Part shown: one piece after another, positions 1 to 14,530 of the stretch
Position numbering within the stretch: the first letter of the stretch is position 1
Layout of the letters: each line of letters begins with the position of its first letter
DNA from: Apostichopus japonicus
Taxonomy: Eukaryota; Echinodermata; Holothuroidea; Aspidochirotida; Stichopodidae
Direction: 5' to 3'
DNA length: 64,000 bases
NCBI RefSeq assembly: GCF_037975245.1
Contig: NC_092562.1
Location: 19,915,054 to 19,979,053, forward strand
Position numbers and translations under genes: made by a program
Notes under the pieces: model-generated
Told to the model about the DNA's origin: nothing
What the model saw: the letters and a program-made list of their open reading frames with translations, nothing else
The model's database searches: none

Positions 1-3000
1 TCATGTGTGATCTGCTCCAAGAACAGCAGAGACACATCAAACAGAAAATCGTTCTGTGAACTTAGCTTGAATTATAAACTACCATTGATCTACGAAACTA
101 GCAACTCTTGAAGTTTTAAAATCAGCATTTTGTAATGCTCGTGTATGATATACTTTTATTTTAAATATTAATATTACATTACAACTATAGCTCATTGGAT
201 TGACTACTGTAGTCACTATTTATTTCTAGTGATCATGTACTTTTTGCTGATTAGAAAATGTTCTTGATCCATCATGTGTTGTTATATGCTCCAGTTACAG
301 CAGATATAAACATAAACCAAGAAGCACAGAAACTTTTCTTTTCCTTGTTTATGGCATCTCTGTGAGAGCCAGTGCCTATTGACGGTCGTATCTCACTTAA
401 AATGCTCAGATTGTTTGTAACATTAGGCCTCTTCTTCGTCTGTCTCCTTCAAACAACATTCTGAAGTGAGTGTTTGGGGCCTAGACTTGAAGACTGCAAG
501 CTGTCTCGGCCTGTTAAGATGACACAATGCCAACTAAGTTGCTGCGTAACTGCACTGTCTCCAGTCAGGCAGAAGGCTTGTCTCCTCTGCTGCTTCCATC
601 TATTGAGTTCTCAAAAATGGACTTGTGGTAGAGGAGAGCTTAAAGTCATTTAGCACCAATAAATAATAGTGTGTACTCTCAGTGCCTGCCTGGTCCTCCG
701 CCAGTCTGTGAGAAGAGCAAACAATACAGGGTCTGTCAGCAATCCCCTATTATTGGCAGACCCCAATCTTTCTATAAGCCTGTGGTCAAGTTAGCCTTTG
801 AAAGGCCAAAGAGGGTTTATAATCTATCATTAAAGTACAGAGTAATACATCAGGATAAATACCTTTCATCTGAGGCTTTTTGTTTGGAGATAGCAATTGT
901 TTGTGATAATCTCTAACAGTATTCTTTCTATTGGTAGTAGCATGCTCTTGCCAGGTCTAAACAGACTAGGGCTCTTTACACAGGTGTGTTGTGTTTTTGA
1001 ATTTAACAATGCTGCAAGCAGAATATGTGTTGCTATTATAGGGTTACCAGAGTAACTTGCTCTCAGAGGGATAGAGGATGTATAGCTGTTGGTGTTGTTA
1101 ATAACTGGCTATCTACTTAAGGTCAAAACCAGTTCTTTTGAGGCGATTACTAATTGACTAGTCCTATAGTTTACTAAGTAGAGGTACTGTAGTGTGACCT
1201 CAAGATAACATAGCTGAAATGGGATGCCTTCCCAAAATGGACATTTGAGTTGGGTGTTTACAAGTTTATTAAAACCATGTAGAAAACTTGAAAATGGCAG
1301 GAACTTTAGGAAAGTGTTATTCTGACAAGTCTGTAGCGATTAGCTCTGTGCACAACTTTTTTTTCTCTCTTCGTTATCATAATCACGACTAAGGGGTCAA
1401 TTTCAGAACCAATGAAACCAATCTAGACTACTTAGAAAAATGAAATACTGCATCATATGGTAAAAGCAAAAAGTTGCAGAGAAATTTATGTAACTGGTTT
1501 TCATTGCCTTGGTGTACCATTATGTACTAATTGAATGTATTAATTATATTACGTACTTTGAAATTTTGAATAATGGTATAGTATGTCCAGTGTTACCAAA
1601 CCTTAGTTAGATACTACATTAGAAAGAGTAGACTAAAGATACAAGAGTGACGTACTACAGGGAATCAATATGAATGACGTAATTGAAATGCTATTCAATT
1701 TGGTCAAATTGCTACGTATAGGCAGAGAAGGCAAATCTTCTACACAGAACATCAGTGTGGTCACTATTTAGGGCAAACAAAACTTTGTAAAAAGAAGGAT
1801 TCCCATGCAAAATGTTAGAATGAGGAGGTTCCGTACTGGAAGCAATCTAGCTTTTAAATACCATTGCTACATGTTTAGTAACTAAACTTACTTTAATAGT
1901 ATCATTTGCATGCCATGAAATCTGTTCTCTTGACTCATGTTATGCTTTCCAGAGATACTGCAACTTGTTACTGCAGGACACCGATGCAACATTGGATAGG
2001 TGGCATCATATTAGGTCTTGAAAAGAAATGTATCCAGAGGCCTAAAACATGCGTACAAGTTATATACTAAACCTATTGATGGATATGTATCATATATCCC
2101 ATAGATCTAATAATGTGCATGTTGTTTGTTACATCTTACACTTAATTCAACTGACAAGTATTGTACATGCATACTGGTGTTCTTGTCAGAACGCTCTTAT
2201 TCAACATCTACTCAAGTTTACTAGTCAACTGGTAGACAACATTTCTTTCATTATAATGATATAGCATTAATCTACTCCTATTTATCAAATGGGATTCACT
2301 ATTAAAGCTGGTTGCCAGCACATTGTTGAGAATTGGAACATTGCTACAGTAGGTATAGATATGTGTTTTATACAGTAAGTGAGTTAAATTCCAAAAGTAT
2401 AATATCTTAAATTTTGAAATTTGTGAATCGTGTGAAGATAATGATGGAGAATGAAAGTTGATGTTTGCCATATTTGTGATTGTAGGGTCACGATGCTTAC
2501 GATATGATTATGTTGCTAAGTTACCACTGTTTACAACTGTTTATATGATATGAGATTGTGTTATCTTTCAAATATTGAGATCCATTGTTTTGAACAAACA
2601 CAGTATGCATTGTGGCAGTTCCTGGAGAGGTAATAAAACGTGCATTATTACACTATATAAAAAGCATGTGATCATGTGATATAAGTTTAAAAAAGAAAGA
2701 TATTATATCAATTCTACTTTGGTCTTGGGGCCATTGTCTAAACCGCACCTAAAAGTACACTAAATGTTGGCATGCAGTATGCTCTATTTGCATCTACACT
2801 ACAGTTTGTTGACATAAAGGTATGGTTAGTGATGCTGATGGTATGACAAAGTGGTTTTCATGGTAAGGTAAACTGTGTTCTTGACCAACTTTCTGTCCAT
2901 TGCTTGATAAAAACTGTCAGTTTATTAAATGTGATATTAAAAGCATTTCAGGAATTTAAAACAATCAATGTTAATGTCAAATCAACCCTCAAATATCCAA

Positions 3001-6000
3001 TACTGAAGATTCTTCTCTTGTTTGCTTGTTTTTTGTCTTATCGTTGTCTTACCTTAATTAAAGTAGGTCGTGGGGTTCTTTAAGATTTTGGAAAATTGAT
3101 CTTGTACTTGTCAGATTTCAGAACTTGCTGATGTCCATAGTCCAACCTAGCTTTTATGTAGTGTGAGAAGTGGGAGGGAGTGTGGAGGGTCAGGGCTGAG
3201 TTCTGAGAAAGAAAAGTTGAAAACCATGATAAACCATATCAAAACATAACCTTAAGTTATTTATCTAAAAGAAGCAGAAGAATACAATGAACTTTTTAAT
3301 TTATTGCTCAGAGTATACAAAGAGTCAGTCATGCAAAATGTTAGATCATGTTTGTGAAGAGCCTGCCATGTTAACTCACTCAGAATGTGAAAAGTACTAC
3401 CCAGCTGCACCACTACATACTGCAACTTACACTACAGTTTCTGAGAGGAGAAAGTTAACTACCTCCCCTTTCGATTGAGTCTTCAGTAAGTTGAATCAAA
3501 AGCTGGAGATTATTTATAACCCGTTCGTATTCATTGTGTGAAGTTGAGCTAACCTCTGATGATATTATGCAGTGCACTGTGGGAATAGTGAAAGTATGCC
3601 GGTTTCTCTTCATACCGAACCACAGAAACCTCACCAACAATGGTCAATTTACACCTGATTTCATCCATTCTTGTTTGTCATATTTAGACGAACCCGGTCT
3701 GATCAACAAAACTGTGAGTCACACGGTCCAATAAAAATCAGGTTCCAAATGAAAGAGTATTAAAGGAGAAAACAACAATAATAATAATAAAAAAAAAATT
3801 CAGTTTGACCTTAGTGTGTTGAAATTAATAGAATGGACTTTGCAGTATACACTGGCGGCAACTGTGGAAAGGTTAACATCATTAAACTCTGTTGTTGGAC
3901 CGCAAAACCTGTGTTAGCTTTCGTCTATTGTTAATCAGCATTATGGAGAAAGTTTGTATATTGATTACTTTAAATGGCATGTTATCAGGCCATTGATTTT
4001 CAATCAGTCGTTGTATATTAATTGTCGGTAATAGAGCCTCCATGCTTGGCAAAGTGACCACTTTAATTCCCCTATCTTTGTCTCCATCAGCCTGCAAACA
4101 TTTCCATGGGGTCCAGTTTGTATTTGCCTTTCAAGTCAAAATTGACCAAGAGTAAACAAAACTGCATTGTAAACAGTGGATGATGGGTGGGAGACACCAC
4201 CTGCTCTGAGCTTTATTGTAGAGTGAGTGTATTTGTTATCTGTATGAAATAAAGTTTGTTTATAGTAAGTGACCAGGATTTAGGGATCAAAGTTTGTCCT
4301 GCAGGAAATAAAAAAGGCTCTGAACTAGATGTTTGTATTGTCTGAAGGAAGAAAGACTGTAGAACTCCAGGATTAGTGAAACTTGTGAAAAATGAACAAT
4401 ATAGAGAGAAGGAAACTTGTTAAACAATGACATTTTGTTTATACCTACAAATCCTAAATATATCAAAGATATCAGAGAATAGCTTCTTGTAGGATAACCT
4501 TTTGGGTATGTATATTCAAGAAGAGTGGGTACATGTCATTGACTCTACCTACAGCAAATACCTAAATCAAGTTAAAACATACTGCTTGTATTGTGATCTC
4601 TTGTTATGCAAAACATGTATGTAAATGATGTTACAAAGTGATAGTTTCTTTAACTAATGTTGTCACAACAGCTTATTTTTTGAAACACAACACTCTAGCG
4701 GTAGGGCTTCAACAGTTTTGTAGCAAATGTAAATTTATGACATATTTGTATACAAAGCCCTTTAGGCTGAATTTTATATTGTCAAATCTTGATAAGGGTA
4801 ATTATCAATTTGAAATCTTTCAATATTTAAAATACATTTTGCATGAGATGGAAACCATGACTGGTGGAATTTCAACAAAATATATAATTATTTAATTGGA
4901 GAATAAGTGCATAATGTGGTAGGAACTTGAGAAATGCACTAGGATATAATTTTTAGTGATTAATGTCAAGGAAGGGGAGGTGTGTAGTGGTAAACAATAA
5001 TTGACACTTCATTGAATGTTAAACAGGCTGAAGTCCTTTAAACTAGTTGTGTAGCTAATGATAAGGAAAACAGTTGTGTATGTAAAGATTAAAGAACCAG
5101 GAGACAATGCTTGATAAATTTAGAAGTACATGCAGTTATCTTTCAAGGGTACATGTATACATGTTGGTGTAAATCAGCCAATGGTAAACATACTACTCCA
5201 TTTCTGGTGTAACTATCAGCACTTAAGATCATTATTCTGTTGGTACCTTGCCGACAATGGAGATTAATTGTTTGTTTAGGATAAAGAAAAAATGCAATCA
5301 TTTTTTATCTGGATTAATTGCATTGCTACATAACACTTTGGGTGATATAAATGTTTTGCGCTCTGTTATTATTTTATCATTCTTTTGATAGAAAAGTTTA
5401 TTCAGCGGCACATTCCCAAGGATCGTGAAGTAAGTCACATAGAAGGTGCGTGCCCTAGCTGTTTTTGAGGTTTGAGATTCCAAGTGCAATACACTTTGTA
5501 TCGATCTAACTCAGTAACTTTCAGAGACAAGAATTAAGTATAGAATACAAAGTGCTTGATCAGTCCTTACCCGCTGCAATATATTGGTAACACATAATAC
5601 TTTACCAGACTACACCTTACCAAAGAACAACAAAACGGTCCACTTCATTTCGGAAGTGTAAAACATCTGTTCCCGTTGCCATATGGACTGTTTTTTCCCC
5701 TATAAAGCTAGCTGAGTAGACTGAAGTACTCTCTGGCCCGTCAGAGTATTCAATCACATCTGACAGTTGCATCCTTCTTGAATGCCCGTACCAACAGTAA
5801 TGGCCAAGCTACAGATCAGTTACTGTAGATGGTACTAATTACGGAATGTCATAATTACATTATTTAATGTACTTTACTATATGATGTTATTCAGAGTAAG
5901 CAATGTTATACTCTCCCAGGTGGATGGGGGTGAGGGGGATGGGGGGTGGAAGACCTGGGGAGAGGGAGGATAGTGAGGCATTATTCTTGAAGATATAGTG

Positions 6001-9000
6001 ATAGCATTGATATCTACTTCAAAATATGTTTCAATAGCTTTTGCTGTCCATCTATGATAGATACGCTACACAGTGACGGAAGGTAAACTTTGTAGACCTG
6101 TGCATGAATGCTTTTATGCACTGGCAAGAACCTATGGGTGTAGTTCATTACTTCATGCATGAATAGAGAGATCAGTTTCTGAAAAACATGCAACAATAGT
6201 TAAATTATTGAAGCGTTGTTGCAAACTGCATGTACTGTATGTACGCATTTTATGATCACAGTAAAATTATGAATCTGTCTGAGCCTTTGAGTGGTATACA
6301 CCTAATGTGAGAGCTGATCTGTGGTTTAATAGAGACTTTCTGGTTTCAGTTAACCATGAAACTTCAACCATTGTGTAAGTAGTATTACTACTAGGGTAAT
6401 ATTTTATTTATTTAGGACCTGGTTCAGTCCAGGGATTGGGTGATTGTGTAGATAAATAATCCCATCAGCTCTACAGCCCAGGTGACAAATGTTTCTAGGC
6501 CTACACTAAGGTGACGCTGCCTGACAGACAGACAGACCTACAGTATCTACAAATACACCAGACTTCTAGGTTCTGGATTGTATGCATAAGCTGTGCACTG
6601 GGTTTCATAATAGCCTTTTCAAACCCAAACAAAATCATTTAGCCCCCCCCCCCCCCCCCGTAGGTTAATGTTTCTTTTGAACTCTGGCATTTGAACCTCT
6701 TTTAACAAACTTTTATGTAATGAAACTCTAATCTTGAATGCCATTATGAAAATTGTTGCATTCCTGCACTCTCATATTCTGTACATGTTGAATGTTATGT
6801 AAATGTCACCATAAACCAGAAATGAATGGAAATTATAAGAAAGATAGGCTTCCTGGTATGTCATCTCTTGAGGTATAATGGTTCTCTAATCTTGCCTGAT
6901 AACCAAATCTTCAAAGCATGTTTATTCTCAAAGGTCTCGTAAATGCATGGGTTGATAATATAATTTTTGTTGTAGGTATGGACAGACATTGGACCTCATG
7001 GTGATAAGGGTTTAGCTGAAAGTATGTAATTCCAAACAACACCACACTGATTATAAACTTTGGTATTTTAGTTTAAAGGAGCAGGAGTAACATTCAAGCC
7101 CAGTTTTAATACAGACCACGAGCATGGTGTTGCACCCAGCACTCGGTGTAAAATTTGTAACTTCAACACGGATCAGACCTAGCGATTTGCCCCCCCCTGG
7201 TTGACAAGGGTGGAGGGAGGATAAGACCCCGTGCTCTGTGTTAACATTGTATTGTTAACCCAGTTAGCTCTGTGTTGACCTGGGATCAAGTGGTGACCTT
7301 TAACTCCCATTGACATTGTTACGCACAATTTTAGTTATGGGAATTAGTAGCAGAGCTTCACATCACAAGGCTTTATGGGTTTCGTGCCTTTTCAATATAA
7401 AAATTAAAAACCTTTTCTCATACTCACTGTTTGGTGAGGTTGGGGGCTGACACCATGAAATCACAGGATCAAATGTATTATGCCTCTGGGTCCATCAAAA
7501 ACAATCAAATGCTAAACACAGAGGAGTATAGTGTCTGATCCATAATGTAAATAAGGCCTTAGATGTCCAACATCACAATGTATTTTTCTGCCAAATTCCA
7601 TATTGAGAATTTCACAAGTACTGTATGAATAAGATAATGAAATAAGTTTGTTGACCTAAATAAAAACATATAAAATAAATGTTTAATTCATAGAAGACAC
7701 AGTATATAGCTAGAAAAGAAAAGAATCTTTACAGCATACACAGTCACCGATTGGTAACTACTGTATAAGCCTGTTAGATTACGTTTGGATCAAATGGATA
7801 ATCAACGTTTGTGGAAAGATCTGTTGGAATTTCCTTTTCCCGCCAACAGTTTGTATTAACCATCAAGGGGCATCAAATCCTAGCAATGTAGAGACATTTT
7901 TTGTAGATCGGTTCCAACGCTTTTCAATTGGGTGTTAAATAACCCTCAGTGAATTCGGTTTTGTTTAATATTTGAATGAGTCTGCTTAATTTATCTTTTT
8001 TTTTAACTTCAAGAGCAGGCCAGGCATCAACAGATTTGTTGTTTTCTTTCCCTCGATGTATTGAAGAAAGAAAAAGAAAAATCTATTGACGTAATTGCAA
8101 AGTCACTGAAAACGTTGAAAAAAACATTTTTGGATAATTGTTATTGAGTCGGCTATGATGCAGCCAATAGAAAAGGTTGAATATTGGATAATATTCTCTT
8201 TGAATACAGAACTGTGTTTAGTGTCATTTGGTGCTATTGACTACAGTAGTTGCGCGCGTGTGTGGGTTAGAAACCTATTGTGCGATACATGCCACAGTCT
8301 TGGAAACAATCGCCTGGTTCGGTTGTGTTTAGCCGTTGCGATTGCAAAGGTATGTGTGGCTTTGACAATAGGGCATTGCCGTGCACTTTTAAACAGTATA
8401 TATTTTCAGTGATTACCATATATGGGCATTTACACAATGCTTATTGTTAAGTGTGTAATTAGATCTATACAGTGCTATTCTGCTATGGTAATATATCTTT
8501 ACTAAATATTTAGAGAGAATTTGGCTTGTTGACTGGCAATGCCCATGCAGTGTGTTAATAACCTCTCATCTTAGAATTATAGTATATATATAAAAGAGTT
8601 ACAATATGAATGGATTAGTTTATATGATTACAGATTTATAGGATAGCTTTATAACAGAAATCACAGAAGTACAAAAGAGTTAAAAACACACTTTTGATTT
8701 GCTAAGGCCTTGAAGTTGAGTTGTATGACAGGAGACCTAATTACCATGGTAAGAAACTTGAGTAAACAGAGAGGAACAAACCAGAAGTATTGTGGTGGGC
8801 ATGTTGGCCTTGAACCTGTTATAAATGCTACTTTTCTGTATCTATTTAAGTGTACATATTGCCTGTTATTTGTGTATATTTATTCAAATTTGTTTCTCTG
8901 CAATCTAAAGGTTCTTAATTGTAAATGTGTGCCTCAAGTCAGTGTTTGTAATATAGACTCTGAAGCTCCTGTTTATTTCACAAAATTGAAACGATGATTC

Positions 9001-9041
9001 AAGTATTAGGAAGGACCGGACAGATAGTCGTCCACTGGTGT
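1..9041. other. Gene-poor AT-rich DNA, no supported gene
   Basis: No exon could be supported. The only open frames are under 100 codons, without recognisable domains. Notable items are a C run at about 6644-6659, a G-rich stretch near 5927-5970, and a frame at 8155-8412 that includes a possible donor (AAAG followed by GTATGT near 8349) but no recognisable protein. The stretch may be intergenic or intronic for a neighbouring gene. Confidence 0.5.
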
Positions 9042-9075
9042 TCCTCACTTACCTGTCTCCCCATTACAATTGCAC
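9042..9075 (+). repeat. Dispersed short repeat, copy 1 (partial)
   Basis: It carries TCCTCACTTACCTGTCTCC followed by a diverged tail. It matches the first half of the fuller copies at 33981 and 34676. It has no coding capacity and no visible terminal repeats. Confidence 0.4.
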
Positions 9076-12000
9076 ATCACATCACCTACCTTGTTTATAT
9101 ATTTATCTGTTATTTAGACTATCTCCTAAAATTCCCTGTCACTACATTTGCTTTATCACTGATCTTCCCTGTAGTAAGTCCAGGCTGCTATATTGCTACC
9201 TACCGTAAGTTCTCATGGTATCGTAGCGTCAGATATGACTAAACTCGGTAAAAAATTCAGTGCTGCATGTGTAGTATGTTACATAACAAATGTACTAAGT
9301 TGCTTACTTGTCATCTGTTATCTGGACAGAGAAATGGAAATTATAGCAGAAATGCTTGAATAGCCCTTGATAAGGGACAATATCATTTATAGCCATGGCC
9401 ATATTTCAGATGATTAAAAGTCAAATTTGAAAAACTATAACTATCACGTTCATCCCCCCTCTCCTCTTCTGTCAGCCAACATGAATGTTTTTGGATTATA
9501 AATAGTATTTTGAAGGACACTGCAGTCAGTATAAAATGGAATTTGAAACCATTTCTAGAAAGTTCAACTGCTGGAGAGCTGCGGCAAAATTGGCCTGCCT
9601 GGCCGCTGCGACTTCCCTTCCTAATGCGGTGCTCTTGGTCAAAACTAAAATTGGCATGCATGATTTATAAGCAGTGGGAACATTAGAAGGAGAGAAGAAA
9701 AATTAGGAATGTCTTCGTCAATGGGTTATTACCTTGAAGCTACACTGATGCTCAGTTTTGTATTTTTACATAACTTGAAAATTATAGAAGGATGCTTGGA
9801 ATTGATTTAATGGGAAACTTGGCGGTAATAATTTTTCTTTGCCTTTTTTCGGAGTTAAAAAAAGACAGCCCTCATTCACTTATGGATTTTTAAGGAATGG
9901 AACTTGCAGTAGTTGTCGTTTAACCATTAATGTAGCCGGATGGAGCCTCAGCCAACAAATCAATTATTTAATTTGTCATCCTAGTCTTTAGTTCTTTACT
10001 TTCTCAAGCCATATTACAACTAACTCTAATTGTTTAGTTTTCACCTCGGTTACCGTGTTTGTGGTTATTCACCTCTCATTGATTTTTGAGTTCCGTTTCT
10101 ACACTCAATCTCAGTGCAGTTTGGCATTGCTGGTTGTTAGATGATACAGGGCAGGAATTAAAGCTGAGGTACCAAGGCATTTTTAAGCCGCTTCTTGAGT
10201 CTGCACGGTTTCGGCAAGTTGCCCATAGCTACCAAGTAAATATTACTCTCAAAATAAAATAATAATTGATCACACTCAGGTATTTTATCTAGAGTTATCA
10301 AGTAAATGAAGGTTCAAGAGGCTTAAGTAATTTAAGAAGTTGATTAAATTCTGAACATTTTGTAATGTGGTCACTTTGATGCATAGTAGAATTAAACACA
10401 GATTAAAGCAACATTGAAATTACAAAATGTTGAACTTTTTAATAGTTTAGTATTTGAAATGAAACTTGGCTATATAATCTAATGAACTCTATTTATTAGT
10501 ACAAGACTTTTAACCTAAGAGGGGGTCAAAATAATTCTTAAAAATTATCTAAACAAAGCCGCTTTTTTAAAGGAGCTTAAAGGTCGACAGTAACTGCATG
10601 CCTATAAACTTGTGACTGCTAAAAACTTCCCAAGGAGGTTTGGTCCTGATTTTTTTTAATTCTCAAAACATTGCAAAGTTTTAATTCATGAAGCTACGTA
10701 CTATCTACAGTGAGGCACAGAGAAACTGCTTAGAGGGTGGCAGGGAAATGCATGTTGGCAGTTGGAACAATGAGTGACGGACCATTCATTGACTTTCCAG
10801 GATATTTCACAGATGCCCTTTGAAATTACCTGGCTTTCTAAAGTGGACAGTGTACTGCTCAATAAATTAATCCACTTTGCTAGAGGAAATAGCAGAGCAA
10901 ATGAACCCCAGGATGTAAGCACTGAGGTTTCTTACATGTACAGTAAGTTTGTAGCTCCTGTTTCCTTCCTCCATGGAGGTCTATTTTACCTCCATGCTTC
11001 CTCTGCCTCTGACATTCCACTGCTTCTCTGTCTCCAGAAAGAGGGCAAGAGCTCTGACTTTCTAGCAGCAACACATTTTCCCTCCGTTTGAATCGCATCA
11101 TCTATCATTCATACTTAAGTATATCACAGCTTGTCTAAAATGTTTTCATTTGAAGTAAGTAATATTGTTAAAGTAATCTACTTTTCTTTTGATTGGAGTT
11201 TTGTTAACTGGAGTAGAGGAGAATAAACTTAAGATCATTCATATCATGTATTTATTCTCTTTGGTTGGTTTAATTTAGGTCTGAAAAAGAAAATAGATGT
11301 AAATATAGAAATAAAAAAAATAAAGTGAAGTTCTTTGTGCCATTCATCCTGCTTGAATTGAGATGATTTCAGAGACGAGGTTCTTGCCCTGGTGTATTTT
11401 TGCAGCGAAAAGTTTCTCCGATAACGTTTTGATTTTAAATCATTGAACATAATTCTTCCCTGCACACGAATGAAGTAACCACAGGGTAATTTAGCGTATT
11501 TTCCTATTTCTCAAGAAAAAGACGACAGTTTGACGTACAGATGGGATTTAACTGCCTAAAGTGGCAAAATTATTGAATGATATTGATTTTTCTTTATCAC
11601 TAAATTTAATCAGTGCTCTGAAGCAGATTTATAGATTTGATCATGTGCTACGTCTGCTCTGCTTGCCTACTTAGTACTAAGAAACAAGGCTTTGCAAGAA
11701 CTACTAAAGGGAGACTGAAACACTGAATTGACACATTAATTCTCTAACATTTGGCAAAAAAAGAAGAAACGGAAGAAGAAGAAAACAAAGAAGAAGAAGA
11801 AGAAGAAGAAGAAGACGTTGGAACTTAAATCAGTTCAATGTCTTGCAATACCTTATATGATATCCTTGATGTCTTACTAAGTGATTTTAAATTGGGTAAA
11901 ATAAGGCTCTCTGAGAATTAAGATTAAGTCGGTAAATTGCATCTGGTAAAATCCCCCAATGAGATTCGCTCATTGTTTGCTGTGTGGAGAACAAATTCAC

Positions 12001-13119
12001 TAAATAAAATTGTTGCATGTCAAGAAGGGAGGAAGGGAAAAAGAAAAAGAAAGAGAGATATTCATAGCATAGGGCGTGAAACATTGATCTTATTGTGTCT
12101 TGTAGATACACTAAACCAAATCAGCTTTTGCTGCTCAATTTCAAATAAAAATTATATATTTTTTTTTCAGTACCTGCTCCTAAACAACTGTCTTCTAGTC
12201 ATATTAGACAGTAGATATTTTTTCAGAGCAAGAGGAAGAGAAACTTTTGGACGTTTTTCACGTCATATTTCCTTAATATTGGATATACTCATATACCCTC
12301 TTTCACCATTGAGAGCACAAGTTATGTATGTACATTTGATGTGTGGAAAGGAGTTTCAGGGATTAACAAAATTAAACATAGTCCACAAATTGTAATTTTT
12401 TTCGATAGACAGATCTAATTCTTAACTTGAAGTTTTGCTTCTCCTGATAGATTCATTCAATCTTTTTTCCTCACACTCGACATACTTTTGGGGATCTACA
12501 GAGCTTGTAGAATTCTGCAGGTCATCTCTCGTTGAAGATTGCTCGGCATATTTATTAGGTATCATTTACATCACTCAAAATAAACTTGTTTCCATCATTA
12601 GCATTCTCCTTCATCACCTTCTGGTAATTTACTAGTGACCGAACCTTGACACCTACAGTATATAATCCCACTTTTTTGGTTGGAACTGCGAGGAAATGGA
12701 ATACATTAAAACTGACCGCCTTTGATCACGAGAACCGATTCAAGGTATTACGACGGTCGAGCCAGTGTCATCGGTTCCTGCTTGACCGTTGCTCTCTGTT
12801 ATTTCCAAATTTCGTATAAAAAACAAAAAAAATCCAAGTACAGTTTGGTTTGCATCTTTAATTTGTGGCAAAATTCTCGAGGGGTTTCGGTATTGATTAC
12901 CGATTCGTGCACATGACTCAGTAAACTCTCATCAAATTGCGCGTTACAAATTTGCATTTGCCAGGAGGATGATTGGTTATTGTAACATCATAGGATGGTA
13001 CTTGAGCAGGCTAGAGTAAGATGATGTCCGGCACTCCAAAATAAGGGCAAATCAATCAAAATTTGGAACCAGTCTGAATATTACTCGCTGTTATAATAAA
13101 GGCTACCTTTTTCTCCACG
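9076..13119. other. Non-coding DNA with simple repeats, no supported gene
   Basis: The best open frame (10774-11091, 105 codons) starts beside a possible acceptor (CTTTCCAG ending near 10800) and contains a possible donor GTAAGT near 10943. The peptide resembles no family I know, so it is not called. An AAG trinucleotide array lies at about 11788-11814. Confidence 0.45.
11788..11814. repeat. AAG trinucleotide microsatellite
   Basis: About nine AAG units within a longer purine-rich stretch (11755-11817). Confidence 0.9.
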
Positions 13120-13272
13120 GCCATTTAACATGGTGGTAGCTCTCCAGAAGGCGCTTTCTGTTCTTTTTTATCTCCCTTGTTTTTGTTTTGAGCGGATTTG
13201 ATCAAAACGAGTTTACATTCACCACAGATTTGGTTTCGAGTTTCAACGTGAACTCAAGAATATCTCCCACGA

Positions 13273-13285
13273 CCGCTAGATGGCA
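13273..13285 (+). promoter_or_regulatory. CTCF-like motif
   Basis: CCGCTAGATGGCA matches the core of the bilaterian CTCF consensus (CCASYAGRKGGCR) at all but one position. It sits in a patch (about 13120-13450) that looks less AT-rich than its surroundings and has more CpG, roughly 3 kb upstream of the signal-peptide exon. That placement would suit an insulator or promoter-proximal anchor. A single 13-bp match in 64 kb is weak evidence. Confidence 0.35.
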
Positions 13286-14054
13286 TGGATGTGGGCAAGG
13301 TCTTCTTCATTTTTGACAAAATGCCTCCCAGTTAGAAGACAATATTATGTAAAGTCTCGGTCGTCGTAATCTCTCGTATTGACAAAGCTACGGACACGAC
13401 TGATATTTGAGTTGATGTTCGAAGGATGACTTCAGCTAATCAGATTTCTCAAGTTTTGGTGAAGAGTTTCTTCACCTTTGGTATCAATGAAAACGACACT
13501 CGCTGTTCATAGGTGTTAGAGTTTATTTGAAATGATGTGAGACAGCAGAATCACTGACAAATTAGTCGAATTGAGAATCTCTTTGATTGTACATCAAATT
13601 GTATGTTGAGTGTTTGCTTGAAAACTTGGCTTGTGGTAAATATTGATGCCTTACCTCTATCTAGCAATAAGAAAAAAAAATGGACCAACTAATAGTGTGA
13701 TGGATAAGTGCTATGCAAACTGACACATTTAGGAATGTTCTCTCCACAAAAAAAAAGAAAAAAAAAAATATCCAGGGATGTCATTTTGAATTCTTTAAGC
13801 AATTACATTAAAGGATGTAGGTCATAATTACCACTTTGCATCAATATTCGATGTAATCAAACTTGACTTTCACAATATATCTCATCTTAAGTCAAACAAT
13901 TACTTCCTGGATTGAAGTTCCAAGTACTTCCAATTGGTGGTTGTTATTGGTTGATATTTTCCAGTGGTTAAAGTAGTGATATGTCTTGAAGTGTTCCTAT
14001 CCTGTGGTTTTAGATTATCCTGAAGAGAGATAAATGATCCGTTGTGTACATTTA

Positions 14055-14090
14055 CTCCACTCCTCGCTTAAACCCGTTTCCTCACAACCA
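14055..14090 (+). repeat. Dispersed short repeat, copy 2 (partial)
   Basis: CTCCTCGCTTAAACCCG and TTTCCTCACAACC match the opening of the interspersed repeat seen in fuller form at 33981-34055. Only the left part is recognisable. Confidence 0.4.
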
Positions 14091-14500
14091 TAAATGAATG
14101 TTGTGTACATACATGGAGCCTGTTCTATTGGAAGGTGTTTCCTTAAAGGGGCATTAAACTATTTAAACATTGTCATGGAAAACCTCTCTCTTCCTGGAGA
14201 CATTCTTGGCCCGTTGTTTGTCTCAGACCCAAAGTCTATGAGCCAGAAATATAGCATCTATTTAAATAACTTCAGTCCTTCAAGTTGCGATGAACTAGTA
14301 TTAATATCACAATGAGTAACTTTGTTCCTCCTTTGCTCAATTGCATAATTTAATAATTAACAGTTTCCCATTTATGTAGTCTTAATTACAATTTCTAATC
14401 TACCCAATGTACTGAAATTGGTGGACTTTATGATACAGTGGTACAGTAGTCTTGCATTATGCAATCGCTTCATTTCTGTGTCCTCTCTCTCTATTCATTT

Positions 14501-14530
14501 GTCGTCCTCACTTAAACCTGTCTCTTCGAC
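14501..14530 (+). repeat. Dispersed short repeat, copy 3 (partial)
   Basis: GTCCTCACTTAAACCTGTCTC repeats the same opening motif as the copies near 9042 and 14055, after which the similarity fades. Confidence 0.35.

Noticed and set aside
10774-11091. 105-codon open frame on the + strand with possible splice signals at both sides
   Set aside because: The peptide has no recognisable domain, and its composition is what random AT-rich DNA gives. A frame of this length is expected by chance in 64 kb on both strands.
11937-12395. 152-codon open frame, the longest in the window
   Set aside because: It crosses poly-A/G and poly-T tracts, contains a low-complexity KGKRKRKRD stretch, and resembles no known protein. 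No convincing exon boundaries were found.
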